Of a stretch of DNA of 48,681 nt, positions 15,983 to 23,875 are shown in pieces (positions within the stretch are counted from its first letter, which is position 1; each line of letters opens with the position of its first letter). Both the position numbers and the translations under genes were made by a program. This DNA comes from JBJXDT01 sp046153505 (GTDB lineage: Bacteria; Pseudomonadota; Gammaproteobacteria; Burkholderiales; Methylophilaceae). Under the pieces are notes generated by a model. It was not told the DNA's origin and ran no database searches. It worked only from the letters and a program-made list of their open reading frames with translations. The stretch spans positions 1 through 48,681 of the forward strand of contig JBJXDT010000090.1 of the NCBI GenBank assembly GCA_046153505.1, given 5' to 3'.

Positions 15983-16716
15983 ACAACAAAACAACACACT
16001 TCGGCTTTAAAACAGTCAACGAAAACGAAAAGCAACAAAAAGTGGGCGAAGTTTTTCACTCAGTTGCACAAAAATATGATGTGATGAATGATGTAATGTC
16101 TGCCGGTATGCACCGACTGTGGAAACGCTTTGCAGTTGATATCAGCGGCGTAAAAGCTGGTGATAAGGTGCTTGATATTGCTGGTGGCAGTGGCGATTTA
16201 TCCAAACTCTTTTCGAAAAAGGTAGGCGCAAAAGGCAGTGTGATTTTAACTGACATCAATGCAAGCATGCTCGGTGTTGGTCGCGACCGCATGATAGATG
16301 CTGGCTTAAACGTACCTGCAGCGCAATGTAATGCTGAATTGTTGCCGTTTGCTGACAACACTTTCGATTGTGTAATTGTCGCTTTCGGTTTGCGCAACAT
16401 GACGCACAAAGATATTGCGCTAAAGGAAATGCAACGTGTTCTAAAAACAGGCGGCCGCTTGTTGGTGCTGGAGTTCTCTAAAGTTTGGCAACCACTCGAA
16501 AAAATCTACGATGCGTATTCATTCAAATTATTACCATTTATGGGCAAGCTGATTGCCAAAGATGCAGATAGTTACGAATACTTAGCCGAAAGCATCCGCA
16601 TGCATCCCGACCAAGAAACTTTGAAGCAAATGATTTCAGATGCAGGCTTTTCCCGCACGGATTATTACAACTTAAGCGCGGGTGTTGTCAGTTTGCACAA
16701 AGGTTATAAGCTATAA
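15979..16716 (+). CDS. ubiE: Ubiquinone/menaquinone C-methyltransferase UbiE
   Basis: UbiE is the SAM-dependent C-methyltransferase that methylates the 2-polyprenyl-6-methoxy-benzoquinol ring in ubiquinone synthesis (and demethylmenaquinol where present). The 245-residue protein has the family opening HFGFKTV, the F-x-S-V-A-x-K-YDVMNDVMS motif, SAM motif I (VLDIAGGSGDL), the acidic motif II and the RVLKTGGRLLVLEFSK signature. It overlaps the DUF971 gene by four bases and abuts ubiJ, so ubiE-ubiJ-ubiB is one translational unit as in E. coli. Confidence 0.97.
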   Translation: MNNKTTHFGFKTVNENEKQQKVGEVFHSVAQKYDVMNDVMSAGMHRLWKRFAVDISGVKAGDKVLDIAGGSGDLSKLFSKKVGAKGSVILTDINASMLGVGRDRMIDAGLNVPAAQCNAELLPFADNTFDCVIVAFGLRNMTHKDIALKEMQRVLKTGGRLLVLEFSKVWQPLEKIYDAYSFKLLPFMGKLIAKDADSYEYLAESIRMHPDQETLKQMISDAGFSRTDYYNLSAGVVSLHKGYKL

Positions 16717-17310
16717 ATGATTAAGCCGCTAGTTACCCGTTTTTTGCAACACCTCACCAATCAGAATGCATGGTCACGCCCCCATTTACAACCTTTTGCT
16801 GGAAAAGTTGTGTGCTTCGATTTTGTGCTCGCTAAAGTCAATTTGCTTATTCTAGAAGATGGTAGCTTAGCCTTTGCCGGTGAAACAGCATCGCCAGAAG
16901 CCTATATCCACCTGCCTCCTAGCCTTGCACTCAGAATAATGACAGGCGATGAAAGCGCAAAAATGTTAGTTAAAATTGATGGGGATACGCATTTTGCTAC
17001 CGAGCTCAGCAAAGTATTACAGCATATGCGTTGGGACATTGAAGAAGATTTAAGCAAAGTGGTGGGCGATATTGGCGCTTATAAAATTGGCGAATTAAGC
17101 AAAAAAACTTTTGTGGAAATTAAACAGCAAAGTATCAATGCGGCTGAAATGTTGAGTGAGTTTTGGCAAGAAGAAAAGCCAATCTTGGCCAAAAAACGCC
17201 ACGTTGAACAATTTAACGCAGAAGTAGACACACTGCGTAGCGATGTCGCGCGCTTTGAAAAACGCTTAGAAAAACTGAGTAAAAAATTAACTGAAAGTAG
17301 CGTTCAATAA
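16717..17310 (+). CDS. ubiJ: Ubiquinone biosynthesis accessory factor UbiJ (SCP2 domain)
   Basis: UbiJ is an accessory protein of aerobic ubiquinone synthesis; its SCP2 lipid-binding domain is thought to hold the hydrophobic intermediates within the Ubi complex. In this 197-residue protein the SCP2 domain spans about residues 25-110 (with the conserved MTGDESAKMLVKIDGDTHFATELSKVL stretch read in two parts), and residues 150-197 form a coiled coil rich in Lys and Glu. It begins directly after the ubiE stop and ends one base before ubiB. Identification rests on the ubiE-ubiJ-ubiB order together with the domain. Confidence 0.9.
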   Translation: MIKPLVTRFLQHLTNQNAWSRPHLQPFAGKVVCFDFVLAKVNLLILEDGSLAFAGETASPEAYIHLPPSLALRIMTGDESAKMLVKIDGDTHFATELSKVLQHMRWDIEEDLSKVVGDIGAYKIGELSKKTFVEIKQQSINAAEMLSEFWQEEKPILAKKRHVEQFNAEVDTLRSDVARFEKRLEKLSKKLTESSVQ

Positions 17311-17311
17311 T

Positions 17312-18853
17312 ATGCGCTACCTAAGACTGATTTACATTATTTGGGTCATTTTATGGTTTCGTTTGGACGAGTTTATCGCTGAGCGCGTCAGTTTAAAACC
17401 GCTACACACGCTAATTAAAATTTTATTCTTCTGGCGCGTAAGCGAATATCCTCGTGGTGTTCGACTTCGTTTGGCCTTAGAAAAGCTAGGCCCAATATTT
17501 GTTAAATTTGGACAAATGCTTTCGACAAGGCGCGATTTGTTGCCTCAAGATGTGGCAGATGAGCTTGCCAAATTGCAAGACCAAGTACCGCCGTTTGAGT
17601 TTACTGAAGTCAATCTAACCATTGAAAATGCTTTCGGCAAACCATTAAGCGCTGTTTATGCACAATTTGAGGTATCGCCTATCGCCAGTGCTTCCGTCGC
17701 GCAAGTACACTTTGCACAACTGCATGACGGCACGCCAGTAGCCGTTAAAGTGTTACGCCCAGGCATAGCTAAAGTCATCACGCAGGACATTGCCATCCTT
17801 AAATCACTTGCATGGATTGTGCAAGCGGTCTCCAGCGAGGGCAAACGTTTAAAGCCACAAGAAATTGTGATGGAATTTTCCCGTCACACTCAGCATGAAT
17901 TAGACCTGACCTTAGAGGCGGCAAATTGCAGCCAACTCGCACGCAACTTTCAAGACAAACGCCTTTTAATACCCGAGGTTTATTGGGATTATTGTCGTAA
18001 AGATGTCATGACCATGCAACGCATGCAAGGCACACCCATCAGCCAAATTGATGTTTTGCGTGGCAAAGGTATCGACATTTCTAAACTCGCGCACGATGGC
18101 GTAGAAATATTCTTTACGCAGGTGTTTCGTGATGGCTTTTTTCATGCCGATATGCACCCAGGCAATATTCAAGTGGCTGATGATGGTCGCTATATCGCGC
18201 TCGATTTTGGCATTATGGGGTCACTTAATGACACTGATAAATATTACCTTGCACGCAATTTCCTCGCCTTTTTTAACCGCGATTATCGCGACGTTGCAGT
18301 CGCCCACATTGAATCGGGCTGGGTACCAAAAGACACCAATGTTGAAGAGCTGGAAACTGCTGTCCGCGCCATTTGTGAGCCGATTTTTAATAAGCCGCTT
18401 AAAGACATTTCTTTCGGAAGAACGCTACTTAGCCTGTTCCAAATGTCACGCAGATTTGGCGTGGTGATTCAACCGCAACTCGTCATGCTACAAAAAACTT
18501 TGCTTAATATCGAAGGCTTAGGTCGTGATTTGGACCCAAACATCGACTTGTGGAAAACGGCAAGACCATTTTTAAAACGCTGGATGAGCGAACAAGTAGG
18601 ATGGCGCAGCATTGCAATTAACCTAAAAAAAGAACTGCCTTTTATCTTAAAAGCTTTGCCGCAAATGCCACGATTAACACAACAATTTTTAGCGAATCAA
18701 AGTCAGATTACTCAAGAAACCTCATGGCAAGAGTCTATGCATGAATTGATAAAAATACAGAATAAACAAGCGGTGTGGCAAAAAAGACTGACTTTAACGA
18801 TACTGTTTTTTGCCGCCTTACAGCTTGCTTTAATATGCTTTAGCAGTTTTTAA
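17312..18853 (+). CDS. ubiB: ABC1/ADCK-type atypical kinase UbiB
   Basis: UbiB is a membrane-anchored ATPase/kinase-like protein needed for ubiquinone synthesis; it probably helps extract or present quinone intermediates. The 513-residue protein shows the KFGQMLSTRRDLLP motif (KxGQ family signature), the ASASVAQVHFA A-rich loop that replaces a normal kinase P-loop, VAVKVLRPG with the Lys, FHADMHPGNI catalytic loop, and the DFG-type ALDFGIMG. One hydrophobic helix at the C-terminus (about 490-512) anchors it. E. coli UbiB has 546 residues and usually two helices. Its end overlaps mutM, which is convergent, by four bases. Confidence 0.96.
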   Translation: MRYLRLIYIIWVILWFRLDEFIAERVSLKPLHTLIKILFFWRVSEYPRGVRLRLALEKLGPIFVKFGQMLSTRRDLLPQDVADELAKLQDQVPPFEFTEVNLTIENAFGKPLSAVYAQFEVSPIASASVAQVHFAQLHDGTPVAVKVLRPGIAKVITQDIAILKSLAWIVQAVSSEGKRLKPQEIVMEFSRHTQHELDLTLEAANCSQLARNFQDKRLLIPEVYWDYCRKDVMTMQRMQGTPISQIDVLRGKGIDISKLAHDGVEIFFTQVFRDGFFHADMHPGNIQVADDGRYIALDFGIMGSLNDTDKYYLARNFLAFFNRDYRDVAVAHIESGWVPKDTNVEELETAVRAICEPIFNKPLKDISFGRTLLSLFQMSRRFGVVIQPQLVMLQKTLLNIEGLGRDLDPNIDLWKTARPFLKRWMSEQVGWRSIAINLKKELPFILKALPQMPRLTQQFLANQSQITQETSWQESMHELIKIQNKQAVWQKRLTLTILFFAALQLALICFSSF

Positions 18854-19662
18854 CGCTGGCAAGTCGTGCAATAAAAAGTTGAGCGCTGCCCTAAACGAAT
18901 ACTCTTAATCGGCTTGCCGCAGATCCTACAAGGATCACCTGTGCGCCCGTACACAAAGTATTCTTGCTGAAAATAACCTGGATTGCCATCTGTACCGAAA
19001 AAATCTCGTAGGCTACTGCCACCTGCAATTAGTGCATCATTAAGTGTCGATTTTATTTCTGTCGCAAGTTTATTACATTTCGCCAAACTTACTGATTTTG
19101 CTGGTGTTTCGGGATGAATTTTCGCACGAAACAGAGATTCACTGGCGTAGATATTGCCAACGCCGACAACCAAATGACTATCCATAATCGTGGTTTTAAT
19201 CGCAGCGTTACGCGTACGGATGTTCAGATGTAGATATTTGCCGTTGAATTCTTCACTTAATGGCTCTGGGCCAAGTGACTGGAGAAGCGCATGGTTATTG
19301 GCTTCTGGCCCTGCCCACAATACCGCTCCAAATCGCCTTGGGTCGCGCAAACGTAGTACTAAACCAGATGTAAACGCAATATCAAAGTGGTCGTGCTTTT
19401 CGGGGGGGTAGTTTCTATCGAGCAAGCTGATACGCCCAGACATGCCCAAATGCAGCAAAAGTGTCCCATTTTCGAAGTTAGCCAAAATATATTTAGCGCG
19501 ACGGGTTAAACTGACCAGTTTTTGATTTTTTAGTGTTTCTGTTAAATGCGCTGGAATTGGCCAACGCATGGAAGCGTTGCGAATGACAACATTTTTAACG
19601 GTTTGATTAAGCAGCGGCAACAGCCCGCGCCGCGTGATTTCGACCTCGGGAAGTTCAGGCAT
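18850..19662 (-). CDS. mutM: Formamidopyrimidine-DNA glycosylase (MutM/Fpg)
   Basis: MutM removes 8-oxoguanine and formamidopyrimidines from DNA and cuts the resulting abasic site. The 270-residue protein begins MPELPEVE, giving the catalytic Pro2 and Glu3 after methionine removal. The helix-two-turn-helix motif (VGVGNIYASE) is present near residue 165. The C-terminus has an intact zinc finger: CRICGKP then C-x2-C near the end. It is the last gene of a minus-strand run, 14 bases after the DUF4340 gene; this association has no obvious functional link. Confidence 0.97.
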   Translation of the reverse strand: MPELPEVEITRRGLLPLLNQTVKNVVIRNASMRWPIPAHLTETLKNQKLVSLTRRAKYILANFENGTLLLHLGMSGRISLLDRNYPPEKHDHFDIAFTSGLVLRLRDPRRFGAVLWAGPEANNHALLQSLGPEPLSEEFNGKYLHLNIRTRNAAIKTTIMDSHLVVGVGNIYASESLFRAKIHPETPAKSVSLAKCNKLATEIKSTLNDALIAGGSSLRDFFGTDGNPGYFQQEYFVYGRTGDPCRICGKPIKSIRLGQRSTFYCTTCQR

Positions 19663-19676
19663 TGGCTAAGATTAAA

Positions 19677-20570
19677 TTACTGCAAATTGAGCGGCGGGTT
19701 CAACATATTAAACCCAACGTCATTAGCAAAGTGATAAATGATACCTTCGTCTGACCGCCCTAGCAGCAAGTCTGGCGCTTCTGAGATTTTATCGAAATGC
19801 ACTTTTTTACCATCTTTAAGCTTTACATCAAAAGACGGGTATGTTTCTTTGTGATTGGGCGAATAAAGCTCAACTGACTTTGCCTGCGCTTGCTTCCAGC
19901 TAAAATCTAGCCACTCATTCATCTCGTTTTGTGTGATTTTAGCCTTAGCAATGTTGGTTGTCCATTTGCCATCAGTAATATCGACATTCATTCTGGTTTC
20001 TAGCCATTGTTCTAAACGCGCAAAATCAAACCCTACAATTTTCTTCGCTTCGCTTGGTTTCAAAGGTGCCTTATCCACCAACTCAATTGGCTGCGTCTTA
20101 GCTGCATCTGAATAACTACCTGATAGCAGATAAACCGCATCGCCAAATGACACATACTGCTCTTCTGTTACGGTGTTGTAAGTGCCGAAGACAAACACAT
20201 TGTTGCCACCTGCGCCGCCTAGTGTAAGCTTCAACTCAGGATTATCCAGTCCGAATTTCGCTAAATCTGTAGTCGGGAATTTTTCTTTGCTTGTCGCCGC
20301 AACAATTGCCAATATACGTTGCACTGAAACCTGGTCTGCGCGCGTTTTGTAGGGCGCAGTCATACGCCACAAGCCATCAACTTTTTCGAAACTGGTTGCT
20401 GCTTGTGCAGGAAAATCTACTTTTACTGCAGTAATATCTGCAAGTTTCAATTGCGAAATTTCGAAATTTGCTGCTACCGCATTTTCAGTTTTAGGGCGCG
20501 AATATAAAAATGTCACCAGTCCTGCAACCAATGCCAGCATCACCAAATTAAGTAACCATCTCTTTTTCAT
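19677..20570 (-). CDS. DUF4340 domain protein linked to Gld-type ABC transporter
   Basis: This 297-residue protein has one N-terminal transmembrane helix (MKKRWLLNLVMLALVAGLVTF, residues 1-21 region) and a periplasmic DUF4340 region. The visible pattern is repeated small beta units, for example FEKVDGLWRMTAP and LKLTLGGAGGNNVFVFGTY, which is characteristic of DUF4340. A start 45 bases upstream would overlap the preceding gene and put 15 polar residues before the membrane helix, so the ATG at 20570 is preferred. It follows gldG-like by 20 bases. DUF4340 genes regularly accompany GldG/GldF/GldA-type ABC genes, which suggests an auxiliary envelope role; the function is unknown. Confidence 0.85.
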   Translation of the reverse strand: MKKRWLLNLVMLALVAGLVTFLYSRPKTENAVAANFEISQLKLADITAVKVDFPAQAATSFEKVDGLWRMTAPYKTRADQVSVQRILAIVAATSKEKFPTTDLAKFGLDNPELKLTLGGAGGNNVFVFGTYNTVTEEQYVSFGDAVYLLSGSYSDAAKTQPIELVDKAPLKPSEAKKIVGFDFARLEQWLETRMNVDITDGKWTTNIAKAKITQNEMNEWLDFSWKQAQAKSVELYSPNHKETYPSFDVKLKDGKKVHFDKISEAPDLLLGRSDEGIIYHFANDVGFNMLNPPLNLQ

Positions 20571-20590
20571 CTGCGTTTCTTCATAAATAC

Positions 20591-21985
20591 TTAAGCTTTT
20601 CTGCGGCGCCACCACAGCCAGAACCCCGCTACAAAGAAACTGATTGGGATGAAATATTGAAAACTATGGAACACAAACCAAGCAATGGTTCGGCCTTTGT
20701 CATCTCCTGGAATTGTGACATTAATATCTTTAAGGGGCATCGGTTGAATCGTAATTAGCTTATCGTCCCCAGCCAGCCAGTTTACGATGTTAACGCCAAA
20801 GTCTAAGTTGCCACCGTTGGTAATAAAGGTGTTAGACAAAAAGTTGCCGTTGCCCATTACTACTACACGTTGACCTTTTTTGCCGTAAACACGCTCCATC
20901 GCAATACCAACCGTAATTGGGCCACGCTTGTCTTTTTTTGCATCGAACACGGCTTTTTGATTTTTGCCGCCGTTGACAATCTTGTCAGATTCCAACCAGC
21001 CATTTGGCGCAACTTCTACCAATTTACTCACCTTCCAGCCGTTGTCGTCGGTTCCTATTGCGCTTACTTCGTGCGCTTCTGGGAACAGCGTGCGCAATTG
21101 GAAAGTGCGCGTAATGGCATGATCGCCATAAAAACTAGCAAACGCCACTTTTGCATCTGCACCATATTGTGCCGCCGTCATATCAACGGCAATGCCTGGT
21201 GAAACACTCAAATTTAGGTAGTCAGCCACTTCTTTCAAACCACGTAAATTATCGTCATCAAGAAGCCAAAGCACATTGCCGCCAGATTCTAAATAGGCCT
21301 TAATTTTCTTCGCCTCAATATCGCTCACATCGACTTGCGGGCCTGCGATCACCAACATAGCACCGTTGTTAGGCACCGCTTGGGCAATGGTTAAATCTGG
21401 ATTGGCAAATTTAAAGCCCTTAGCCTCCAGCTGTTTACCAAATTCACCCAAATCGTTGTTTTTCACGCCTTGCAAATGGCGCTCGCCGTGTCCATCTAAA
21501 AACATAATCGGCTGTGTATTGGTTCGAGATAAACGCACAAACAAATTCGTCATTTCCTGCTCGGCAATAGGCGGTGTAATATGCTCGGTGCGCTTGTTGT
21601 ATTCCACTACCACTTCGCCATCTTCCTTAATATTCGCCTCTTGGGTGAGTTTTGGCTCAGCCGAAGGGTTGATAAATTTGAGATGGATGTCTTTTTTCTC
21701 TCGTTGATAACGCGCAACAAAATCTATCATGCCTTTTCTAAAGGTATCGCCATGATTTACATCGTCATTACTAGCAAAAACAGTAATATTAACTGGCTCT
21801 TTCATTTGCTTAAGCACATTCACGCTACCAGGCGTAAGTATATTGCGATTGGCTTGAGTGATGTCTTTTGCGACATGATATTGCGTAGCCAAATAACCCA
21901 AAATAATGACAAGCAAAATAAACAAAATAACAAAGAACCAGCTTTGAGCAAGCATTTGTAATCTTAAATTACGGTTAATTTTCAT
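20591..21985 (-). CDS. GldG-family ABC transporter auxiliary protein
   Basis: This 464-residue protein has a transmembrane helix near residues 14-34 and another near 440-458, with a large extracytoplasmic ABC_transp_aux/GldG domain between. It opens with the family-like segment VNVLKQMKEPVNITVF and includes FLDGHGERHL and a GNVLWLLDDDN strand, which is typical of this intracellular-transport-like fold. It lies between the ABC permease gene and the DUF4340 gene. The name comes from Bacteroidetes gliding proteins; in proteobacteria no gliding role is implied and the transported substrate is unknown. Confidence 0.88.
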   Translation of the reverse strand: MKINRNLRLQMLAQSWFFVILFILLVIILGYLATQYHVAKDITQANRNILTPGSVNVLKQMKEPVNITVFASNDDVNHGDTFRKGMIDFVARYQREKKDIHLKFINPSAEPKLTQEANIKEDGEVVVEYNKRTEHITPPIAEQEMTNLFVRLSRTNTQPIMFLDGHGERHLQGVKNNDLGEFGKQLEAKGFKFANPDLTIAQAVPNNGAMLVIAGPQVDVSDIEAKKIKAYLESGGNVLWLLDDDNLRGLKEVADYLNLSVSPGIAVDMTAAQYGADAKVAFASFYGDHAITRTFQLRTLFPEAHEVSAIGTDDNGWKVSKLVEVAPNGWLESDKIVNGGKNQKAVFDAKKDKRGPITVGIAMERVYGKKGQRVVVMGNGNFLSNTFITNGGNLDFGVNIVNWLAGDDKLITIQPMPLKDINVTIPGDDKGRTIAWFVFHSFQYFIPISFFVAGFWLWWRRRKA

Positions 21986-21992
21986 AAAAAGC

Positions 21993-22739
21993 CTAGCCTC
22001 TTAAACGGTCAGCGTCTAAGCGACGAATCGTTAAAATTAAAAAAGTAGCGATAAACAAGAGGAAATATGCCACGTCAGCGGTGTCTATCAAGCCACCAGC
22101 GAACGATTGAAAATGTTTCATCAGAGAAAGCTGTGACATCGTATTGCTTGGATCACCTGCAAAAAAGCGATCTAAAATCATCAGCGCAAACAGCGCGATA
22201 AAGCTCAAAATAGCCGCCACGACTGGCTGCGAGGTTAGGCAGGAGAAATAAAGTCCAAGCGCAGAAAAACTGGCTAGCAACAAAAATAAACCAAAGGAGT
22301 TGGCAAAAATATAGCCGAAATCAATGTCAGACCAAATATTAAGCGTGGACAACATGAGTGCAATATATACGATGAGGATGCTCAAAAACGCCATTAAACC
22401 CACGAATTTACCGATGACAATTTCAGTGAGTGAAAGTGGCGCACTAAATAAAAACGGTAGCGTTTGGTTACGGCGCTCTTCGGCGATGAGCCGCATAGAT
22501 AATAGTGGCACGGCAAACAACATAATGAACGAAGCCAAGCCATACACCGTTTGCCCTACAAACTGCGTCACACCATAGCGCTCAGCAGGGCGAATAGCAC
22601 CAGACATCACCTCGAAATAATCATTGACGCCGTTTAGATAATACGTGCCAAATGCAAACATCAACAAAGCCAGAATAATCCAGCCCATCGGTGATGCAAA
22701 CATGCTTTTGATTTCTTTTCTTGCAATACTTAATATCAT
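21993..22739 (-). CDS. ABC-2 type transporter permease (GldF-like)
   Basis: This 248-residue permease opens with the typical ARKEIKSMFASPMGWIILA and has about six transmembrane helices (near residues 18-38, 55-82, 100-125, 138-160, 168-192 and 222-240). It contains the EERRNQTLPFLFSAPLS motif found in ABC-2/GldF permeases near the coupling region. Its start overlaps the ATPase gene by four bases, and it is seven bases from the GldG-like gene. It should form the membrane half of an ABC complex with the neighbouring ATPase. Direction is likely export or extraction, but the cargo is not known. Confidence 0.92.
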   Translation of the reverse strand: MILSIARKEIKSMFASPMGWIILALLMFAFGTYYLNGVNDYFEVMSGAIRPAERYGVTQFVGQTVYGLASFIMLFAVPLLSMRLIAEERRNQTLPFLFSAPLSLTEIVIGKFVGLMAFLSILIVYIALMLSTLNIWSDIDFGYIFANSFGLFLLLASFSALGLYFSCLTSQPVVAAILSFIALFALMILDRFFAGDPSNTMSQLSLMKHFQSFAGGLIDTADVAYFLLFIATFLILTIRRLDADRLRG

Positions 22740-23707
22740 TTTTCTTGTTCCATTATTGATGCAGCAGCAGCTTCATTCGAAGCCGCATCTTGGAAAGTGA
22801 GTTGTACAAACACATCTTCTAGGCTGGTTTGATCAGGTGCAATTTGGTACAAACCCCAACCATTTTTAACCGAAGCCTCTACAATCGCCTCATGCGGCAT
22901 TGCGCCATCGGCAAAACGAATGCGTGCCATATTGTTTTCAAGCATTTCCACCTCTGTCACGCCCTTAATTTTTGTCAATTTTGCAACTTCAGGCGCTTTG
23001 TTAAAGCCCACCAGCAGTTTGTTACCCACGCGCTGGCGTTTAAGCACATCAATTCCACCGTTAAACACCAATATGCCTTTGTCGATAATCTGCACGTGGT
23101 CACACACCATTTCGACTTCTGGCAAAATGTGCGTGGATACAATCACACTGTGCTCTTGGCCAATTTCTTTAATCAGCGCGCGAATATCGCGAATTTGAAT
23201 GGGGTCTAAACCAACTGTTGGCTCATCTAAAATCACTACCATTGGGCTGTGAATAATGGCTTGAGCTATACCAACACGCTGTTGATACCCATTTGAAAGA
23301 TTTTCTATGAGGCGCTTGCTCATGTGCACCAAACCGCAACGTTCTTTGGCGTTTTCTACCGCTTTCTTAATATGCTTGCTGCTTACATTGTGCAATCTCG
23401 CGGCCACTGTAAGGTATTCATCGACTGTAAACTCTTTGTACAGCGGGCGCATTTCTGGCAAATACCCAATTAAAGCTTTAGCTTCTTTCGGGTTTTCAAT
23501 CATATCGATGCCACAAATCTTGACAGAGCCTGCGCTAGGTGCAAGATTGCCAGTGAGCATTTTCATAGTCGTGGATTTTCCCGCACCATTTGGCCCCAAA
23601 AAACCCAATACTTCGCCTTTTGAGAGATTAAAGCTAACGTCGCTAACAGCCGCCCGCCCGCCGTAAAGACGCGTGAGCTCGGTTGCTTCTACTGTAAAAT
23701 TTGTCAT
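22736..23707 (-). CDS. ABC transporter ATP-binding protein (GldA-like)
   Basis: This 323-residue ATPase belongs to the ABC-2/GldA group. Walker A is GPNGAGKS near residues 38-45, the Q-loop region follows at GYLPEMRPLY, the signature is LSNGYQQR, Walker B is VVILDEP and the switch His is in IVSTHIL. The C-terminal ~90 residues form an extra domain typical of drug- or lipid-exporting members (NGWGLYQIAPDQTSLEDVFVQLT). It is the first gene of the run ending with mutM and is preceded by two dyad symmetries in the divergent gap. Confidence 0.93.
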   Translation of the reverse strand: MTNFTVEATELTRLYGGRAAVSDVSFNLSKGEVLGFLGPNGAGKSTTMKMLTGNLAPSAGSVKICGIDMIENPKEAKALIGYLPEMRPLYKEFTVDEYLTVAARLHNVSSKHIKKAVENAKERCGLVHMSKRLIENLSNGYQQRVGIAQAIIHSPMVVILDEPTVGLDPIQIRDIRALIKEIGQEHSVIVSTHILPEVEMVCDHVQIIDKGILVFNGGIDVLKRQRVGNKLLVGFNKAPEVAKLTKIKGVTEVEMLENNMARIRFADGAMPHEAIVEASVKNGWGLYQIAPDQTSLEDVFVQLTFQDAASNEAAAASIMEQEK

Positions 23708-23741
23708 AATTTCTTAAAATCGCCACAAAAACTCATTGCTT

Positions 23742-23771
23742 ATGAAACATATTTCTATAGATAAGTTTCAT
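23742..23771. promoter_or_regulatory. Dyad ATGAAAC-N16-GTTTCAT in a divergent gap
   Basis: Perfect 7-base arms ATGAAAC (23742-23748) and GTTTCAT (23765-23771) flank 16 AT-rich bases. They lie 34 bases upstream of the GldA-like start. This could be an operator for either divergent unit. No known regulator is assigned. Confidence 0.35.
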
Positions 23772-23790
23772 GCAAAAAGTTATAGTCTTA

Positions 23791-23828
23791 CATAATTAGG
23801 GGTTGATTCTTGCAAACCCGCAATTATG
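23791..23828. promoter_or_regulatory. Two-part hairpin upstream of the TPR gene
   Basis: CATAATT (23791-23797) pairs with AATTATG (23822-23828), and inside it GGGTT (23800-23804) pairs with AACCC (23815-23819), separated by a symmetric 2x2 mismatch. No T-run follows, so it is probably a protein site or leader structure rather than a terminator. Confidence 0.35.
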
Positions 23829-23875
23829 TATGAACTTGTGCCAACTGTCACGGACTAAACAGCACCTTATATTTT

